DNA of 64,000 bases from Sipunculus nudus (GCA_026874595.1 CM049313.1:51881659-51945658), one strand, 5' to 3'; shown: positions 24,550-38,300, numbered from the stretch's first letter. A program made the numbers and translations. The notes: generated by a model from the letters alone, not told the origin.

Positions 24550-26048
24550 TTTGCATTATTTCTGGGGTGCTCAAACATACTCCGAGACTCTGAGAATATA
24601 GGTAACAGAGACCCAGTTTCAGCCTTCTGAGGAGAACTTTAGAGAAACCCTAAGGATGTGAAGTAAGAACCTTCTGGGTCCAAAGTTATGATTTGTGCCC
24701 TACTTTGGTATAACATTTTCAATTATTATAGGATATGCTTATAAGCCCAATAGCTAGGAAAATATGGGTAACAGAGACGTAATTTCTGGTTTCAAAGGAA
24801 ATATTTCAGGGACCTCCATGGATGTCAGTTTAAAAGATTCTATAACCAACGGTTACGAATTGTGCCCTGTTTACAGAAACCATATCTTAAAAGGTCTCAA
24901 GAATAGAAAAATAAAAAAAAAATCATGGTGGCGCCACCAGTCTGCAGGAACTGATAAAACACTACATGATAAATTGCATGCAGAGAATGATGGTGATTGA
25001 TGTGTTGGTTGTTCAGATTATTGAGCTCTTGTATCAAATTTTGCATTATTCTATGGGGTACTTAGGAACAGCTTAACTCGGAAGATATGGGTATAAGAGT
25101 TAATTTCAGGTTACCCCAGAAACTTGTCATAGACCTTCCAGGATTCTAGGTCCAGTCATTACTATTTATGCATGTAAATAGAAGACTGCATATTAAAAGG
25201 TATAAACATGGGGAAAATATCGTAAAATAAATCGAAAAAATACGGGTGGCACCACCAGTCTGCAGAAACTGAAGAAACACTCCTTTGATCAATATCCATG
25301 CAAAGAATCATGGTGATCAATGAACTAGTTGTTCAGATACCTGAGCTTTTGTATCAAATGTTTAAATTATTCTGGGGGTATTTTCGAGCACCATGGATTG
25401 TGCCTCATTAACAGACAGACGGACGATGGACAAAGAGTGATTGCTTTAGCTCAGATGACTTAGAGTCAATAAATTAATAAAAAAATACCAGTGGCGCCAC
25501 CAGTCTGCACTAACTGATGAAATATTCATGATCAACATCATTGCAAAGATTCATGGTGATCAAGGCATAAGTTGTTCAGTTTTTAAGCTTTTGTATCAAA
25601 TTTTCGATTATTCAGAGGGGTACATCTCGAACAATATAAAGGTCTCAAAAACAGAGAAAAAATCGAAAAAATAAAGGTGGCGCCACCAGTCTGCACAAAT
25701 TCATGACACATTGCATAACCAAAATCAATGCAAAGTATCATTGCGATCAATACATTATTTGTTCTGTTACTTGAGCTTAAGTATAAAACATTCCATTGGG
25801 GGGGTGGGGGGGGGGGGGTGGGGGGGGGGGGGGTCTTCTGAGCCCTATAGCTCGGAGGATATGGGTAACAGAGACTAAATTTCAGGTTTTCTAAGGAGAA
25901 TTGTCATAGACCATCCTTGATGTCACGTTGGAAGATTCTAGGTCCAGTGTTACGAATTGTGCCCTGTTCATGGACAGACAGACAGACGGACGACGGACAA
26001 AGAGTGATCGCTATAGCTTAGATGACTTTCAGTCAGCTTAGCTAAAAA
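24550..26048 (+). mobile_element. Tandem-array element C
   Basis: The same family as A and B. Unit anchors (GGGTAACAGAGAC-like) lie at about 24602, 24768, 25090 and 25865, with several units shortened. A partial internal copy of the terminal hairpin and tetramer sequence lies at about 25415-25465, as if one element end had been copied into the array or two elements had fused. The element closes with GACGGACGACGGAC and the hairpin at 26016-26046, whose outer stem has one T-T mismatch. A 36-base G-rich tract interrupts it at 25798-25833. Confidence 0.65.
25798..25833. repeat. Long G-rich tract
   Basis: Thirty-six bases that are all G except for two T. Strong quadruplex potential on this strand; also prone to sequencing and assembly error. 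Confidence 0.9.
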
Positions 26049-27039
26049 AAACAGAAAAAAATGCACAAGCTGTATTTACAGAAAAACACCCTACGCATGA
26101 ACATACTTCAGAAAGCCTGCAACATTTGTTGTAGACCGCGCCCTAACGGACCTAAATTCATCTTCAACTTTATCAGTATCTTCTATTTTCGGCTTAAAAA
26201 TCCTGGATTAACCAAAACCGACAAATTTTGTTAAACTTTGTCGTTGCTGAGGGAGCAAGTGCAAGCCGGTTATCCTTCACTTTCAGTCAATCAGTCAGGT
26301 TGCAGGAAATCAGGTAATCCGGTTTCTGGTAACCTCAGGCAGTTCTGTACAGTTATAATTTACTGATTTTTGAAAAAAGTCTCACATGGCTGTAAGTGAG
26401 GACATGTTTATCTAGGTGTTTGCTTGATAACCAGTTGATTATCACGTAAGCAAGGCAGCCCCTGGGGCCATAAAACGGTAACCTTCAAACAATTAGGAAT
26501 TTCCTGGACAATTCAGTTAATAGCTTGGTTAACCTTCCGAGCTCCATGCTTCAACGGCATGAATCATACACTACAAATAAGGCTTCAGCCATCCCCTCCG
26601 GCACGCCTCTCTGTTTTAACAAATTAAATAGGTGGTTTACTATTATCACAGTTTCCAAGATGCAAGCACCAGATGTGATTTTGTACCTATTTTACCATGT
26701 AGCATGTCATTCAAATCAGTACCAAAGTGCAGTATTTAACAAAGACTTAATAAAGTCTCACATGTCTACAAAATTCTCTTTGAAATCCATCGGGTTTATA
26801 AAGATGCAAGATATCTTGAGCACAGAAAGGAAATAGGTAGAATAAAAGAAATGAGACAGGAAAAAAGGAAAGTGAAAATATACCACATCTGACTATATCA
26901 CTAATGACAACAAGTGTTATATATACATAGTGACAAAAATTAATATTTATTTATATAAATCTACAAGTTAAAGAAAAAATAAGAAATTTTTTCCTCCGGG
27001 ACAGTGTTTCTGAATCGCGCATGAAATAACTAAAACAAG
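26049..27039. other. No gene seen
   Basis: A 103-codon open frame (26525-26836) has no recognisable domain, no partner exon and no codon pattern that convinces me. Otherwise plain AT-rich spacer. Confidence 0.5.
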
Positions 27040-28008
27040 GCTCCCATGGCGCTCAGATGAATTCAAGCAGCTTTCAACAATGGGTAAATTTACCCAAAAA
27101 ATTGAGTGCTAAAATCATGCATATTTTTTTTATTTTGGTTACACTGACCTTATTCTACATCCAGATGCTACCAATTGTGCACACCTGACTAAAAGCGTGT
27201 TAAAATGATGTTCTTTCAAACAGCTTGCTAGAAATAGGCTACAGTGACGTTATTTCAGGTTTCCAAGGAGATTTTTATGGACCTCCTTGAAAGACATGTA
27301 TGAGGATTCAAGGCCAAATGGATATAATTTGTGGCACATCTGACTCACTGAATGCTTACAAATAATAATTTCTCTCCCAATTTGCAAAATATACGTCCCC
27401 ATGACTGGTACCACCACACTCCATTATCAATATGCATGGAGAGTATCATGGCAACAAATAAATTAATTATTCAGATACTGGACATTTTGTATCAAATTTT
27501 TAATCATGCTGGGGTACTTACGAGCTCCATAGCTCGAAGCATAGGGGTCACATTGAATTATTTTCAGTTTGAAAGGGGATTTTACATGGACCTTCCCGAA
27601 AGTAAGGTAGAAGATTATAGGCCAAATGGATACAATTTATGCCCAATCTGATTTACTGGATGCTTTAAAATCATGTTTTGGCCCGTAATTTAAAAAAAAA
27701 AAATGGTCACGATGATCTTATTTGAGATTTCCAAGGAGATTTTCCATGGACCTCATTGGATGTCAAGTTAGGAGATTCTAGGTCTGACCATAACAATCTG
27801 TGCCCTGCTGACGAACGACCATTTTAATAGAATTTCTCAAAAATAGAGAAAAGAATATGTAAACATAAAAAATACAGGTGTCACCACCAGTCTGCAGAAA
27901 CTGGCGAAACACTTCATTATCGACTTGCATGAAAAAAAATCATGGCTATCAAAGCATTTGTTATTCAGATATTGGAGCTCTTGTATCATATTTTAATTAT
28001 TCTGGACT
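27040..28008 (+). mobile_element. Tandem-array element D, left part
   Basis: The left end CCCATGGCGCTCAGATGAATTCAAG matches the left ends of A and B. Three degenerate units of the array family follow (ATTTTCCATGGACCTC and CACCACCAGTCTGCAG words). The unit breaks off at the word TTTTAATTATTCTGG, where an L1-like LINE begins. The remainder of the element is at 42585-43440. Confidence 0.7.
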
Positions 28009-28100
28009 TCCGGTTGACATGTCGAGGTGATAGGACGGGAGTGTGAGGTCTCCGGAAAGAATTACATAAAAAAGTGAAAAGACCGAGATGATATAGTGTT

Positions 28101-29096
28101 ATGGATACCAGACAGAAAAGAAAACAAAAAGAGCAACCAGAGGGTACGTTGGATAAGTACGTCATTTGTGAAACAGAGACCAGTGGCGCCGGTAAAACTC
28201 GCAAGGCAAGTGTCACTGAGAAAAACATGGCCTCCCGTGCAGACCACAAAGAGAGAGCACCTGAAGGTGAGCGCGAACATGACATTGAGAAAAAAATGAA
28301 TGACTTTAAAGATACGCTGTCTGGGGCAATAGACACTCTCAGAAATTCTTTGACAACTGAAATAGAAGTAAAGTTCAAAGTGTTAAAAGAAGATACAAAC
28401 GCGAATGTGACAAAAATGGTAAAACTTGAACGAAGCCTTGAATTCTCCCAGAAAGAACTTGAAATATATAAAACGCACACAGATGAAGTGACAGAGGAAA
28501 ACAAAAAATTTGAAAGAGGAGTTGGCAAGTACCAAGACATTTCAGAGTAAAATGGAGAAAGATTTTGAAGAAACCGAAAGACGATTGCTTGATCAAATGA
28601 ATGAGACAGAGCGGTATTCAAGAGAATTTAATGTTAGGATTGCCTGGCTTACTGAAACTAATGGAGAAAACTGCGTGAAACTGGTGGCTCAAATAATATC
28701 TGAAAAAGAACTGATGGAAAGAAAATCGGTGGAGGAAATAGAGAACCTGATTGAGAATGTCCATCGTACATGAAAACGACTACCAAATAAGCAGAGGCAA
28801 ATAATTGCTAAATTTGTGAAAAGAACTGATAGAAATACATTTGTGAAGAATGCAAAGAGTCAGCTGAATAGAGCAGAAGGCGCAAAAATAAAATGTTCGA
28901 AGACCTTAGAAAAGCAGATTATGAGCTAAAGAAAAGAGCGCAACCGCAGATTGAGGCTGCCTATAATGACCAGAAGAAAGCCGAGTTCCGCCGAGGGAAA
29001 CTAATAATAAATGGACACCTAGTGGCAATACAAGGCAAAGCCGGAGCGCGACTCGAAATGATAAGCCAGCGGAACATGGCCCAAGGCCATGATTGA
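28101..29096 (+). pseudogene. L1/Tx1-like ORF1 (RNA-binding coiled-coil protein), broken
   Basis: The ATG at 28101 opens a frame of 149 codons that is basic at first (MDTRQKRKQKEQ) and then forms a long charged coiled coil (about residues 60-145). After a frameshift near 28530 the protein continues with a segment like the L1 ORF1 RRM (ETERYSREFNVRIAWL) to 28773. After a stop and a further shift it ends with the C-terminal domain (RQIIAKFVKRTDRNTF, then FEDLRKADYELKKRAQPQIE and FRRGKLIINGHLVAIQGKAG). In L1-type elements this protein binds the element RNA as a trimer and acts as a chaperone. At least two frameshifts and one stop make it inactive. Confidence 0.8.
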
Positions 29097-29717
29097 AGAA
29101 TCGCCCAGAGACTGAACGGCCAGGGACCACACGCATGAATGCCCATGACTGCAGCTCCACCTGAGACGAGTTTGGGTGCAATGTTTTTGGACTTTGTTTC
29201 TTTATTTTCAGAGTCGTAAAATTGACTCGGTTCAATATTTAATAATAAAGACTGAAATAATAGATACAATAACAGTTTATTTTTCAGATCAATAAGAAGA
29301 CTTGAAAGTGCTGTAAAATAGTTATTTAAAATGTGTTTCATCTTGTTCTGTTTAATTGTGTTTAATACCGGTGATCAGATCGAGGCCTCGCTGGTAATGT
29401 TTAACCGGATTACAGTTTTTGCCGTTTACTGTGTGGATAGTGACCGAGCCTCTGTTGTCGCTCATTACCAAGTGGTAGGTGAATTGTGAAAGACTCGGTG
29501 GTAGGTACTATCATATTTGTGTGCGTTATAGTAATATGTCATTTATGTTGATGTACAGGATACAACCATGAGTATTGTACGGGCATCATTTAGTATGTCA
29601 TTAATTAATTCACCTTTTGGGATATCCACCGTCACCTTTTATACGAAGATTCGATCATACCTAACGTTATTGGTAAAAAATAATATGTCATGAAGATATA
29701 TTCCTTGAATTTACAGT
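29097..29717 (+). other. Inter-ORF region of the L1-like LINE
   Basis: About 600 bases separate the end of ORF1 from the first recognisable endonuclease residues. No coding signal. This is long for an L1 intergenic spacer and may include decayed ORF sequence or a small unrecognised insertion. Confidence 0.45.
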
Positions 29718-31610
29718 AGCGACCCTAAATATCATAGGGATAAAAATACAAAGAAAAAGGAGGACAGTGTTTACATGTATGAGCCGACGAAAGGCGAATG
29801 TTATATTTCTAAAAGAGACGTATAGTAGTAAATCATGTGAAGTACAATGGCGTAATGAGTGGGGAGGTCATATTCTATATAACCATGGAAGTAATCATAG
29901 TAGAGGTGTTGCTGTTTTATTAAAACCGGGGTTAGATTATAAGATTATAAGAATTTATAGTGATGAAGAAGGAAGAATACTCATAGTAGAAAATTAATTC
30001 AAGATCAAGTTATATATTTCTGTAATTTATATGCCCCGAATCAAGAAAGTAAACAAATTGCTTTCTTTAAAAAGGTAAAACACAAGCTTATAGAATTTGG
30101 AGTGGATGAAGATAAAAATCTTATTATAGAGGTTGATTTTAATATTGTATTTGGTAATATTGATAAGGATGGAGGAAGAGAACAAATTAAAGTAAAGGTA
30201 GTAGATATAGTGAACGATCTGTCAAGCTGTTTTAATTTAATTGATATATGGAGAACTCGGAATGAAACAACAAAAATGTTTACCTGGCATCAAAAAGAAC
30301 CTGAAATTCATTGTAGATTAAACATATATTTCATTTCTAGTGATTTACAAGATCTTGTAAATAATTGTGACATTATCCTAACTGCAAAGACAGATCACTC
30401 TGGTGTAGTTTTGAAATTTGAAGATACGAAGCAGACAACAAGAGGGAATGGGTACTGGAAATTTAACAATGATTTATTAAATGACCCTCAATATGTTGGT
30501 ATGATAGAAAATAAAATTGATGAATGGTGTAAAGAATTGGCAAGTACAAATTGCAGTGAAAATGGGAATTATTAAAATATTTTATTAGAAAAGAAACCAT
30601 AGTTTACTCAAAGAAAATTAAGAAGAAAATGAATGATCATTATGATCAATTAGCTTCAAGACTAAAATATTTAGAGAAAGAAAACACAGATATTGAAGAA
30701 TACTTCAAGCTAAAAGAAACACTGAACTGTTTAGATCTTAAAAAGGCTGAAGGGACAATTATTAGAGCCAGAGTTAGATGGAGAGAAAGGGGAGAGAGGA
30801 GTTCAAGGTATTTTTATCAGCTAGAGAAAAGAAATACAGTAAAGAAACATATTAGAAAACGTAAATCACAGGACACTGAAGACACTATATCTGATAATAC
30901 AGAAATACTATCAACAGTAAAATCATTTTATGAAAATTTGTACAAAAGTAGATATCGAAAAAATGTTTTATCTGAAGGTCAAATAGTTTTTGATGACCCA
31001 AGTCTGGTCAAAGTTTACGATGAACAAAAAATAATATGTGAAGGTCTACTTACTCTCGATGAGTGTGAAAAGGTAGTTAAATCCACAAAAAATAATAAAT
31101 CCCCTGGAAATGATGGTTTATCCATATAATTTTATAAATGTTTTTGGAAAAGGGTGGGGCCATTGTTACTTGATTCATTCAATGATTCATACCATGTAGG
31201 GGAAATGTCATCATCTCAAAGACAGTCAGTTATAACACTCCTAGAAAAAAAAAGAGAAAGACAGATTACTTATTAAATACTTGCGCCCAATTTCTTTATT
31301 GAATAATGATTATAAAATTGCATCCAAAGCAATAGCAGAAAGAATACATATTTACAAGCATGGCTTCGTAAAAGGGAGATATATAGGAGAAGCAGTCAGG
31401 ACAGTACTTGATACTGTGGAATATTTAAAGATGAGTAGACACCCAGGATTATTAGTATGCGTTGATTTTGAAAAAGCTTATGATTCATTAGAATGGGAAA
31501 TTATGTTAAATGTATTAAAATAATAAAAAAAAATGATTTGATATCCTGGGTAAAAACATTTTACAATAATATCGCTTCATGTATAACAAAAAATGGATAT
31601 AGTCCATGGA
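29718..31610 (+). pseudogene. L1/Tx1-like ORF2, N-terminal part (endonuclease and RT fingers to motif A)
   Basis: An apurinic-type endonuclease reads as ATLNIIGIK, then NVIFLKETYSSKSCE (catalytic Glu region), WGGHILYNHGSNHSRGVAVL, NLYAPNQES, EVDFN in place of the usual GGDFN, and TDHSGVV (catalytic Asp-His). After the NNKSPGNDGL motif the RT starts with RPISLLNNDYKIASKAIAER (31283-31340), then VCVDFEKAYDSLEW (motif A, about 31457-31498) and SWVKTFYNN. The piece ends at NGYSPW, where the transposon inserted. Frames change near 30000, 30580, 31130 and 31520, with stops at about 29995, 30573 and 31127. In intact relatives this protein nicks the target and primes reverse transcription. Confidence 0.85.
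31603..31610. repeat. Left target-site duplication of the long-arm DNA transposon
   Basis: TCCATGGA on the left, against CCCATGGA at 40676-40683 on the right: 8 bases with one mismatch. The exact boundary can slide by one or two bases, so 7-9 bp is the safe statement. Both copies lie in the LINE RT coding sequence. Confidence 0.65.
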
Positions 31611-33000
31611 CTATGAGGGGTCACCGTGCACCCCCTCTGGGATTTTATGACATATGTATATTTAGATCCCTAAGTATGTCCAATTAATGAATTAAGATGT
31701 TATTATTATTTTGGGATACACTACCCTTTAAGGCCATAAAAAGACAACCGCGTCCTTACGCGCGCACCCGCGGACAGGTAGCCTTCATAAGGAGGTAGGG
31801 GTATGTAAATGCTTATAGCTCGTTTAATATTTGACATATTCACTTCAAATAAACTGCATTATGTTTGCAAATAGTGGGGAAAAGTCACTGACAACAATTT
31901 TTATATAAATGAATTATGTATTTTTGTTGATCAAGCAATTAATCACTATACTTATAAAATATCCAAAAAAGGAAATAAAAGTTAACAGATTTTTCTTTCA
32001 TTTTTTCCTACAGTAGTTTATTTTCGAGATGATGTTGCATTTCTAAATTTCTAATGCATTAATACATTAGTTCCTGACATTCCTACAATTTATGAGGATA
32101 AAATAATGAATATTTGACCATATACACCTGCAATAAATAACCAATTGTTAATTCTATTTTATGGTATCCCTTGTTTTTAAGATGGATCTGGTGTTCCATG
32201 TTCCTCTCCAGATGCATTGATTAAACTGTGATGCTTCGTTGATACTCTGAATTGTTATTTGTCTGAACTTGAAGGTGTTTATTGGTTTTAAAAATAAAGA
32301 AAACCCTTTCTTGAGCCATTTTTACATGTAATTATTATACAAAAATAATCATATTTAGGCCAATCTTTTGGAAGGGTCACTGTGCACCCCTCTTTATGAT
32401 ATAGGTATTTTTTAGATACCCAAATATGTCCAATTAATGAATTAAGATGTTTAAATTGATTATTTTAGGATACACTACCCTTTTATGGAACTGAGAGAGA
32501 GAGACAACCGCGTCATTACGCACAACAACCGCGTACAGGTAGCCTTGTTACGGGGGAAGGGGTATAACAATTTTTATAGCTCGCTTAATATTTGACATAT
32601 TTACTTAAAATAAACTGTATTGTATATACAGACAGTCAGAAAAAGTCACTGATAGATATAATGACATATATTTCTCACAAGTGACGAAGAAATTAATTAT
32701 GATATTAATAAAACACCCTGAAGAAATTTCACAGAACTCTCCGCTGTTGATGATTTTACAAGACATTTTGACATTTCTGAAGTTCTAGTTTATGAATTTA
32801 TTATTCTGTTTTGATCACACTTTTTATAACAGGTATACGACGTGTTCCGTTGTTCCTCTTTCGATGTACCTCACCGTGACGCTTCCCTAATACCATAAAT
32901 GGTCATTGTTTTGAAACTAAGGGCATAAACACTAGTAAACTCTTTATCAAGATAATTTCGAATATATAAATGTTTAAGGATACAAAACTTTCTCCGAGTA
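31611..33000 (+). repeat. Left inverted arm: two tandem ~757-bp units
   Basis: Unit 1 starts GAGGGGTCACCGTGCACCCC (31615) and unit 2 GAAGGGTCACTGTGCACCCC (32371), 756 bases apart. Both contain GACAACCGCGTC near ACAGGTAGCCTT, then GCTCGTTTAATATTTGACAT or a close variant, and, 550-600 bases in, a TGTTCCTCTC-like word followed by a TGATGCTTC-like word. Unit 2 is visibly more diverged and shortened at its inner end. Confidence 0.85.
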
Positions 33001-35399
33001 TAAGGACTAACCCGTGTTATGTTATCCCTTCCGAAATGTTGTCCTCATGACCTTATACCTTGTAAATCCTTTCTGTCATATTGTGTCATCCTTTGGCTAA
33101 TTTCAAAATGGGGTTATGTACATTGTGTAATACCTAATATTGAAGCGTCTGTCTTTATTGCACATTGTCCCTTCGTTTACTATCTTTAAGTATCAATTCG
33201 TATAAAGTGTATATAAATGACACTGCAAATAACACGCATATCTCTGCAAATAACAAGGATCACCAGAGATGGATCCTGGTCAAAATTGGATGAGTGGTCC
33301 GTGAACCAAGGAACTATAATAAATTTAGCTGAGAGTAATGGTTCACTTTTCCCCAACTGATTGCTTGCATCACAGTTGAGTTCAGATTACCAGAACATAA
33401 GCGGCTAAAAATAGTCACAACTGTGCATGCGAGTGGGATAAACTTTCTCCATATTCAGAAAATTGCACCTTTCTCTTAGTACCTTTGACTGACGATGGTC
33501 TCTTCCCCTCCTAGAACAAAAGTATGATCTCTTAATACCGAATATTCCTTCAAACAAATCGTATTATGTTGATCACGGTAACCGGTTTATATTCCTGGCG
33601 AGTATAAAATGAAGACATATACTGGGCTTTTCAAGATTAAGAGGGTGAATAACCACTTGTAAACAAAAGTCATTCAAGTAAAAATATGATGATACTCTAA
33701 TGATCAATACATTTAATATCATGAAAGACATTGACCATTGTGACACCTCGATTCTGGTACATGGATCGAGCTGAGACCTAATGCAGCATTAAAGCTGCCA
33801 GAATTATAAAGTAGAAAGCCTATCTTAATCTTTAGAAAAATTTCAATTCCCATTAAAATGTAAACCTAACTGAATGTCTAAGCAGGTTTGCATTGAAAAG
33901 AATGTCCTGAACTGATGGTAACATTTTACTGATAAGCCTAAGATGAATTCCCAGCAGTGACCATATATATTATTTTTTTTCAGCACTGAATATTATTTTG
34001 AATGAAAAATTGTAATGGTACTTCCGGAGAGGGTTTAAATATAAAGTATTGAGTACTCCCCAGAAGCCATCGTGTGCATATTAGCGGGTGTTTATGCAGG
34101 GACTGTAATGAAACACTGACATTTTTTATATCACCTATATGCTGAATAATATTTAACTGCACCATAAACTAGGAAGCGGATTCTCATCTATGTTTCCTGA
34201 CAGTCGAATGCTTTAAAAATGTGAGGCTTTCACTTCCTGCTTGTATACATAGCCTTGAATGATTAAGCATTAACCCTTTACTGTTTACAAGCCATTAAAG
34301 AGCACTCAAAATGGGCAACTAGAATGCAATGATATGTATAGATTCTTTCAGGACAGAAATATTGCATATTATTATAAAGTTTCAATGATTTTCAATAACT
34401 GTTGACCTGTTGAAAATTTGATAGAGAAACAAAAAGCTTGAAAAGTTATTGCTGTTAGTGTAAATTTTAAGAATTTGTCGGTAATCTAAAATAAATGTAA
34501 ACAGGAAAGGGTTAAATTTTAGATTGGGAGTTCCATAACCTTGACCTCTCCCGGAGAAATAAGTGGTCCATTTTTCATTAACTTGACAAAAAAATACATG
34601 TTCGTTAAATTTATATAATAACAGAAGTAAGGACTGAAATCTAAATGATTCTTCATAAAAACACGTATTTTGAGGATTGGCATAGGAAGGCGGGTGTACA
34701 GGATTAACTGAGCCAAATGTATTCGTGTCATGCCCACCCTTATATGTACTTGTAAGGATATGGTTCTTTTACAAAATTGTTAGCAGGCATTTTAATCTGG
34801 CTTCATGATTCCAATGACAGCTCCGCCATTCATGTTGAATCGTTCTGGGGTTATAGGTCTTAAAGTCTGTCATGATTATAAACACGATCTATCTTCTAAA
34901 GGCAACATGATATCCATAGTGTTCCATTTTATAATTTCAGAAGTTAGCACTGAAACTGCAGAATGCCTCTTCATAAATAATGAATTATTGAAGACTAAAA
35001 TGCATAGGAGCTAGAGGATGAATCCACTCGAATTTTTATGGGGGTAAATATAAAACCCATTTCTTTTGATATGGTGTCAAAACAGGTGAAATCTAATGCC
35101 ATTAATATATGTCTACCACACCCATTTACAGAAGCTGAGTTGTACCGAAACAAAATAAAATATATAGCACACACATATATACACTACACTTGGATGCAGA
35201 CGTCAGAGACTGTATATTTATTAGTAATCTCAATGGTATCTGTGCCCTTATACTATGTCTGGTGTAAGGGCACAGGCTTTGTCCATTTCTGTTTAGAACC
35301 CATAGCTTCGTTTCTTTAGTCAATTTTGGTAATTTTTACAGTCAGAAATCATACGTATGTTCTAAAATAGATTCTTCCCATTGATTAACACAAATATGG
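33001..35399. other. Interior of the long-arm transposon; no gene seen
   Basis: About 2.4 kb of AT-rich DNA between the left arm and the L2-like LINE. No transposase domain, zinc finger or long open frame is recognisable on either strand. It may be a decayed internal region or further unidentified insertion. Confidence 0.5.
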
Positions 35400-38300
35400 T
35401 CCCCTCCCTGTAAGGTACTGTCCCTGTAATACCATGCCCTTCCATTAACTACGACCGCATTGAAAAGAAATCACAAAAAGTGTTCACCCTGATCCATCAA
35501 TATACATTTAGATTAGAATATGTGATTTGTTTAAAATTTAAACTATCAAGTACGTTTCCTTGCAAGAAAATCTGAAAGCGACATGGTATGGCATTTAAAT
35601 ATAACAAGGCAACTAATGACCCTGTCATACCCAGTGACCTATAGTTCTGTTTGTAAACACTGTCATGAATTCCTTGAGGAATTTGTTGCACACGGCAAGA
35701 ACTGCAGTGGCTGGTTCTGTTTGTCCTAAACATCGACCGGTACAGAACTTGGTGAAACAATGCAGAAATCGGTATGTTTATAACAGACACCAACTACTTG
35801 GAATCTCTGGTTGTCCCATTCAAAGATCTGTTCGTAAGACTTTATTTTCATTGAACCTCTGGAGTAAATCTGTCAAATACAATCCTTAATTTACTCTCAA
35901 CAGCGGCGTGAATAAGAACAATCTTATCTATATCAGACGATCTGTCATACCACAGAATCTTAGTGAAAGTAATTCAGAGACTTTGAAACTCTGTCAATGG
36001 AATGCACGTTCAATCCGAAACAAGACCCATATATTTGCGGACCATATTCTTGAGAAGGACTATGATATCGCAGCCTTGACTGAGACATGGTTGGGTGCAA
36101 ATAACCAGGTTGTTGTAAGCGAGCTGACTCCACCTGGATATAAGCTTGTGAGTATTCTAAGGACAAAATCAAGTGGCGGAGGTGTTGGTCTTTTGCATAA
36201 AGCTGAGTAAGAAATAAAACTAAAAGAACATGAGACCAAGGCATCTTTTGAGATGATAGATGCTGCTATCAAGTGTGAACGTAGTTGGATAAAATTGATA
36301 GTCATATACAGACCGCCACCATCCAAACAAATAAATCAAGTAATGTACAGTTCCTATCAGAATTCTCAGACTGTTTGGAGGAATGGAGACTCTCTCAGTC
36401 GCCTATTGTGATCGTTGGAGATTTTAATTACCACATCAATAAGGCAGACGGAAGTGCTGACCGCTTCAGTGGAATGCTATCTTCGATGGGATTTCACCAA
36501 CATGTTCGTGATGCGAAACATAAGCATGGTAATGTTCTGGACTTGATAATTACTCGGTCCTATGAGGACCTTGTCTCAGACATTAAAGTCACATCTTTAG
36601 GCGTTTCAGACCATAATTTGGTATCCTGCAGTCTGGATATACCAAAACCAAGCGTTCAAAGCAAAACTGTGAAATTTCGGAAGCTAACATCAATTGATCT
36701 TGAAGCTCTGTCCAGGGATATTTCTGATAGATATAAAATATGTGAAACAAAGGGTTTGGAGTTTAATGTTACTCAGTATAATTGTGTTGTGAAATCTGTA
36801 CTGGATGACCATGCTCCGCTTCTGACTAAAGACATATTAATACGTGGGAATTCACCGTGGTATGTGCCTGACATTAAGATTGCTAAATGTAAGTTGCGCA
36901 AATTAGAGAGACAGTGGAGAGCATCCAAATTAACAGTTCATCATGAAATGTATGTTAAACACAGACAGGAGGAAAGGTAGCAGAATGTGGTGATGACTCA
37001 AAGGCTCTTTTTTCAATAGTGAATAACCTTCTTGGCAAACGTTCACAATCAGAGATGCCAAGTTCCTCAGTGACAGCAGAGGCTTTTAGCCATTTCTTCA
37101 CAAATAAAGTTGCTTCAGTTCGCAATAAGTTGCTAGAACAGCGCTGTGCTTTCCCTGTAGAAACGGCTAAGGCCACTCCTGCAGATTGCACACTAGATAC
37201 TTTCATACCCCCATCTGAAGAGGAGATCTCTCAAAGCTTACAGCGCTCACCAGCTAAGCACTGTGAACTGGACCCTTTTCCAACTTGGCTAGTTAAGCAA
37301 TGTGCGGATGTTTTTATTCCAATTTTTTGTCAATTGTGTCATATGTCTTTTTACAATTGTGAAGTTCCAGCATCTTTGAACTCGGCCATTGTAACCCCCA
37401 TACTGAAGAAAAGCAGTCTTGATGCACACGTTTTGAAGCACTATCGGCCAATATCTAACTTTTCGTTCCTTACTAAAGTGTTAGAAAAGATCGTTGCCAC
37501 TCGTATCACTTCATACATGAAGGAAAACCATTTGTATGAAGACCAACAGTCTGCATATAGACCTTTCATAGCACTGAAACATGCCTGCTCAAAGTATATA
37601 ACGATCTTCTCTGGGCTATGGACTCCCAACAAGTATCCATTCTCATACTATTGGATTTATCTGCTGCCTTTGATGTTGTGGATCATCAGCTCCTGTTACA
37701 ACGGTTGTCCACCAGGCTTGGAATAAGTGGGGATGCCTTGCAATGGATCAGGTCATACCTGTGCAATCGAAGTCAGTGTATCAGTGTTGCAGGTCATAAG
37801 TCTTCTCCAACTGAGATCACCAACGGTGTTCCACAAGGTTCTGTGCTGGGGCCTCTGTTTTTTACAATTTACACATTACCACTTGGTGAATTGGTACGAC
37901 AGCATGGAATGGATTATCATTTTTATGCTGATGACAGTCAAATTTATGTATCATTTAAACCAGAATCAAAGGTTCCTATTTTTACCATTGAAACATGCTT
38001 GCATGCCATAGGTGTTTGGATGTGTCAGAATCTGCTGAAACTCAATGCTGATAAAACTGAGGTTCTGATTATCGGTACAAACCAGCAAAAGTAAAAAATT
38101 CAGTTGAAAACTCTTAACATATTTGACTCTGTAGTTGTGCCAACAAACTGTGCTATGAACCTGGGGGTTGTTTTTGACCAAGGGCTTTGCCTTGATAAGC
38201 ATGTAAATAATATTTGTAGTTTGGCTTTTTACCACCTGCGTAATATAGCTAGGATAAAGGGTTTCCTAACTCAAGATTCACAAATAACATTAATTCATGC

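Noticed and set aside
26525-26836. 103-codon open frame as a host gene
   Set aside because: No domain, no splice context and no recognisable relatives; length is compatible with chance.
27986-28621. Minus-strand open frame of 211 codons, Ser/Phe-rich
   Set aside because: Antisense of the LINE ORF1 coiled coil, whose Glu/Lys codons read as Phe/Ser/Leu on the other strand.
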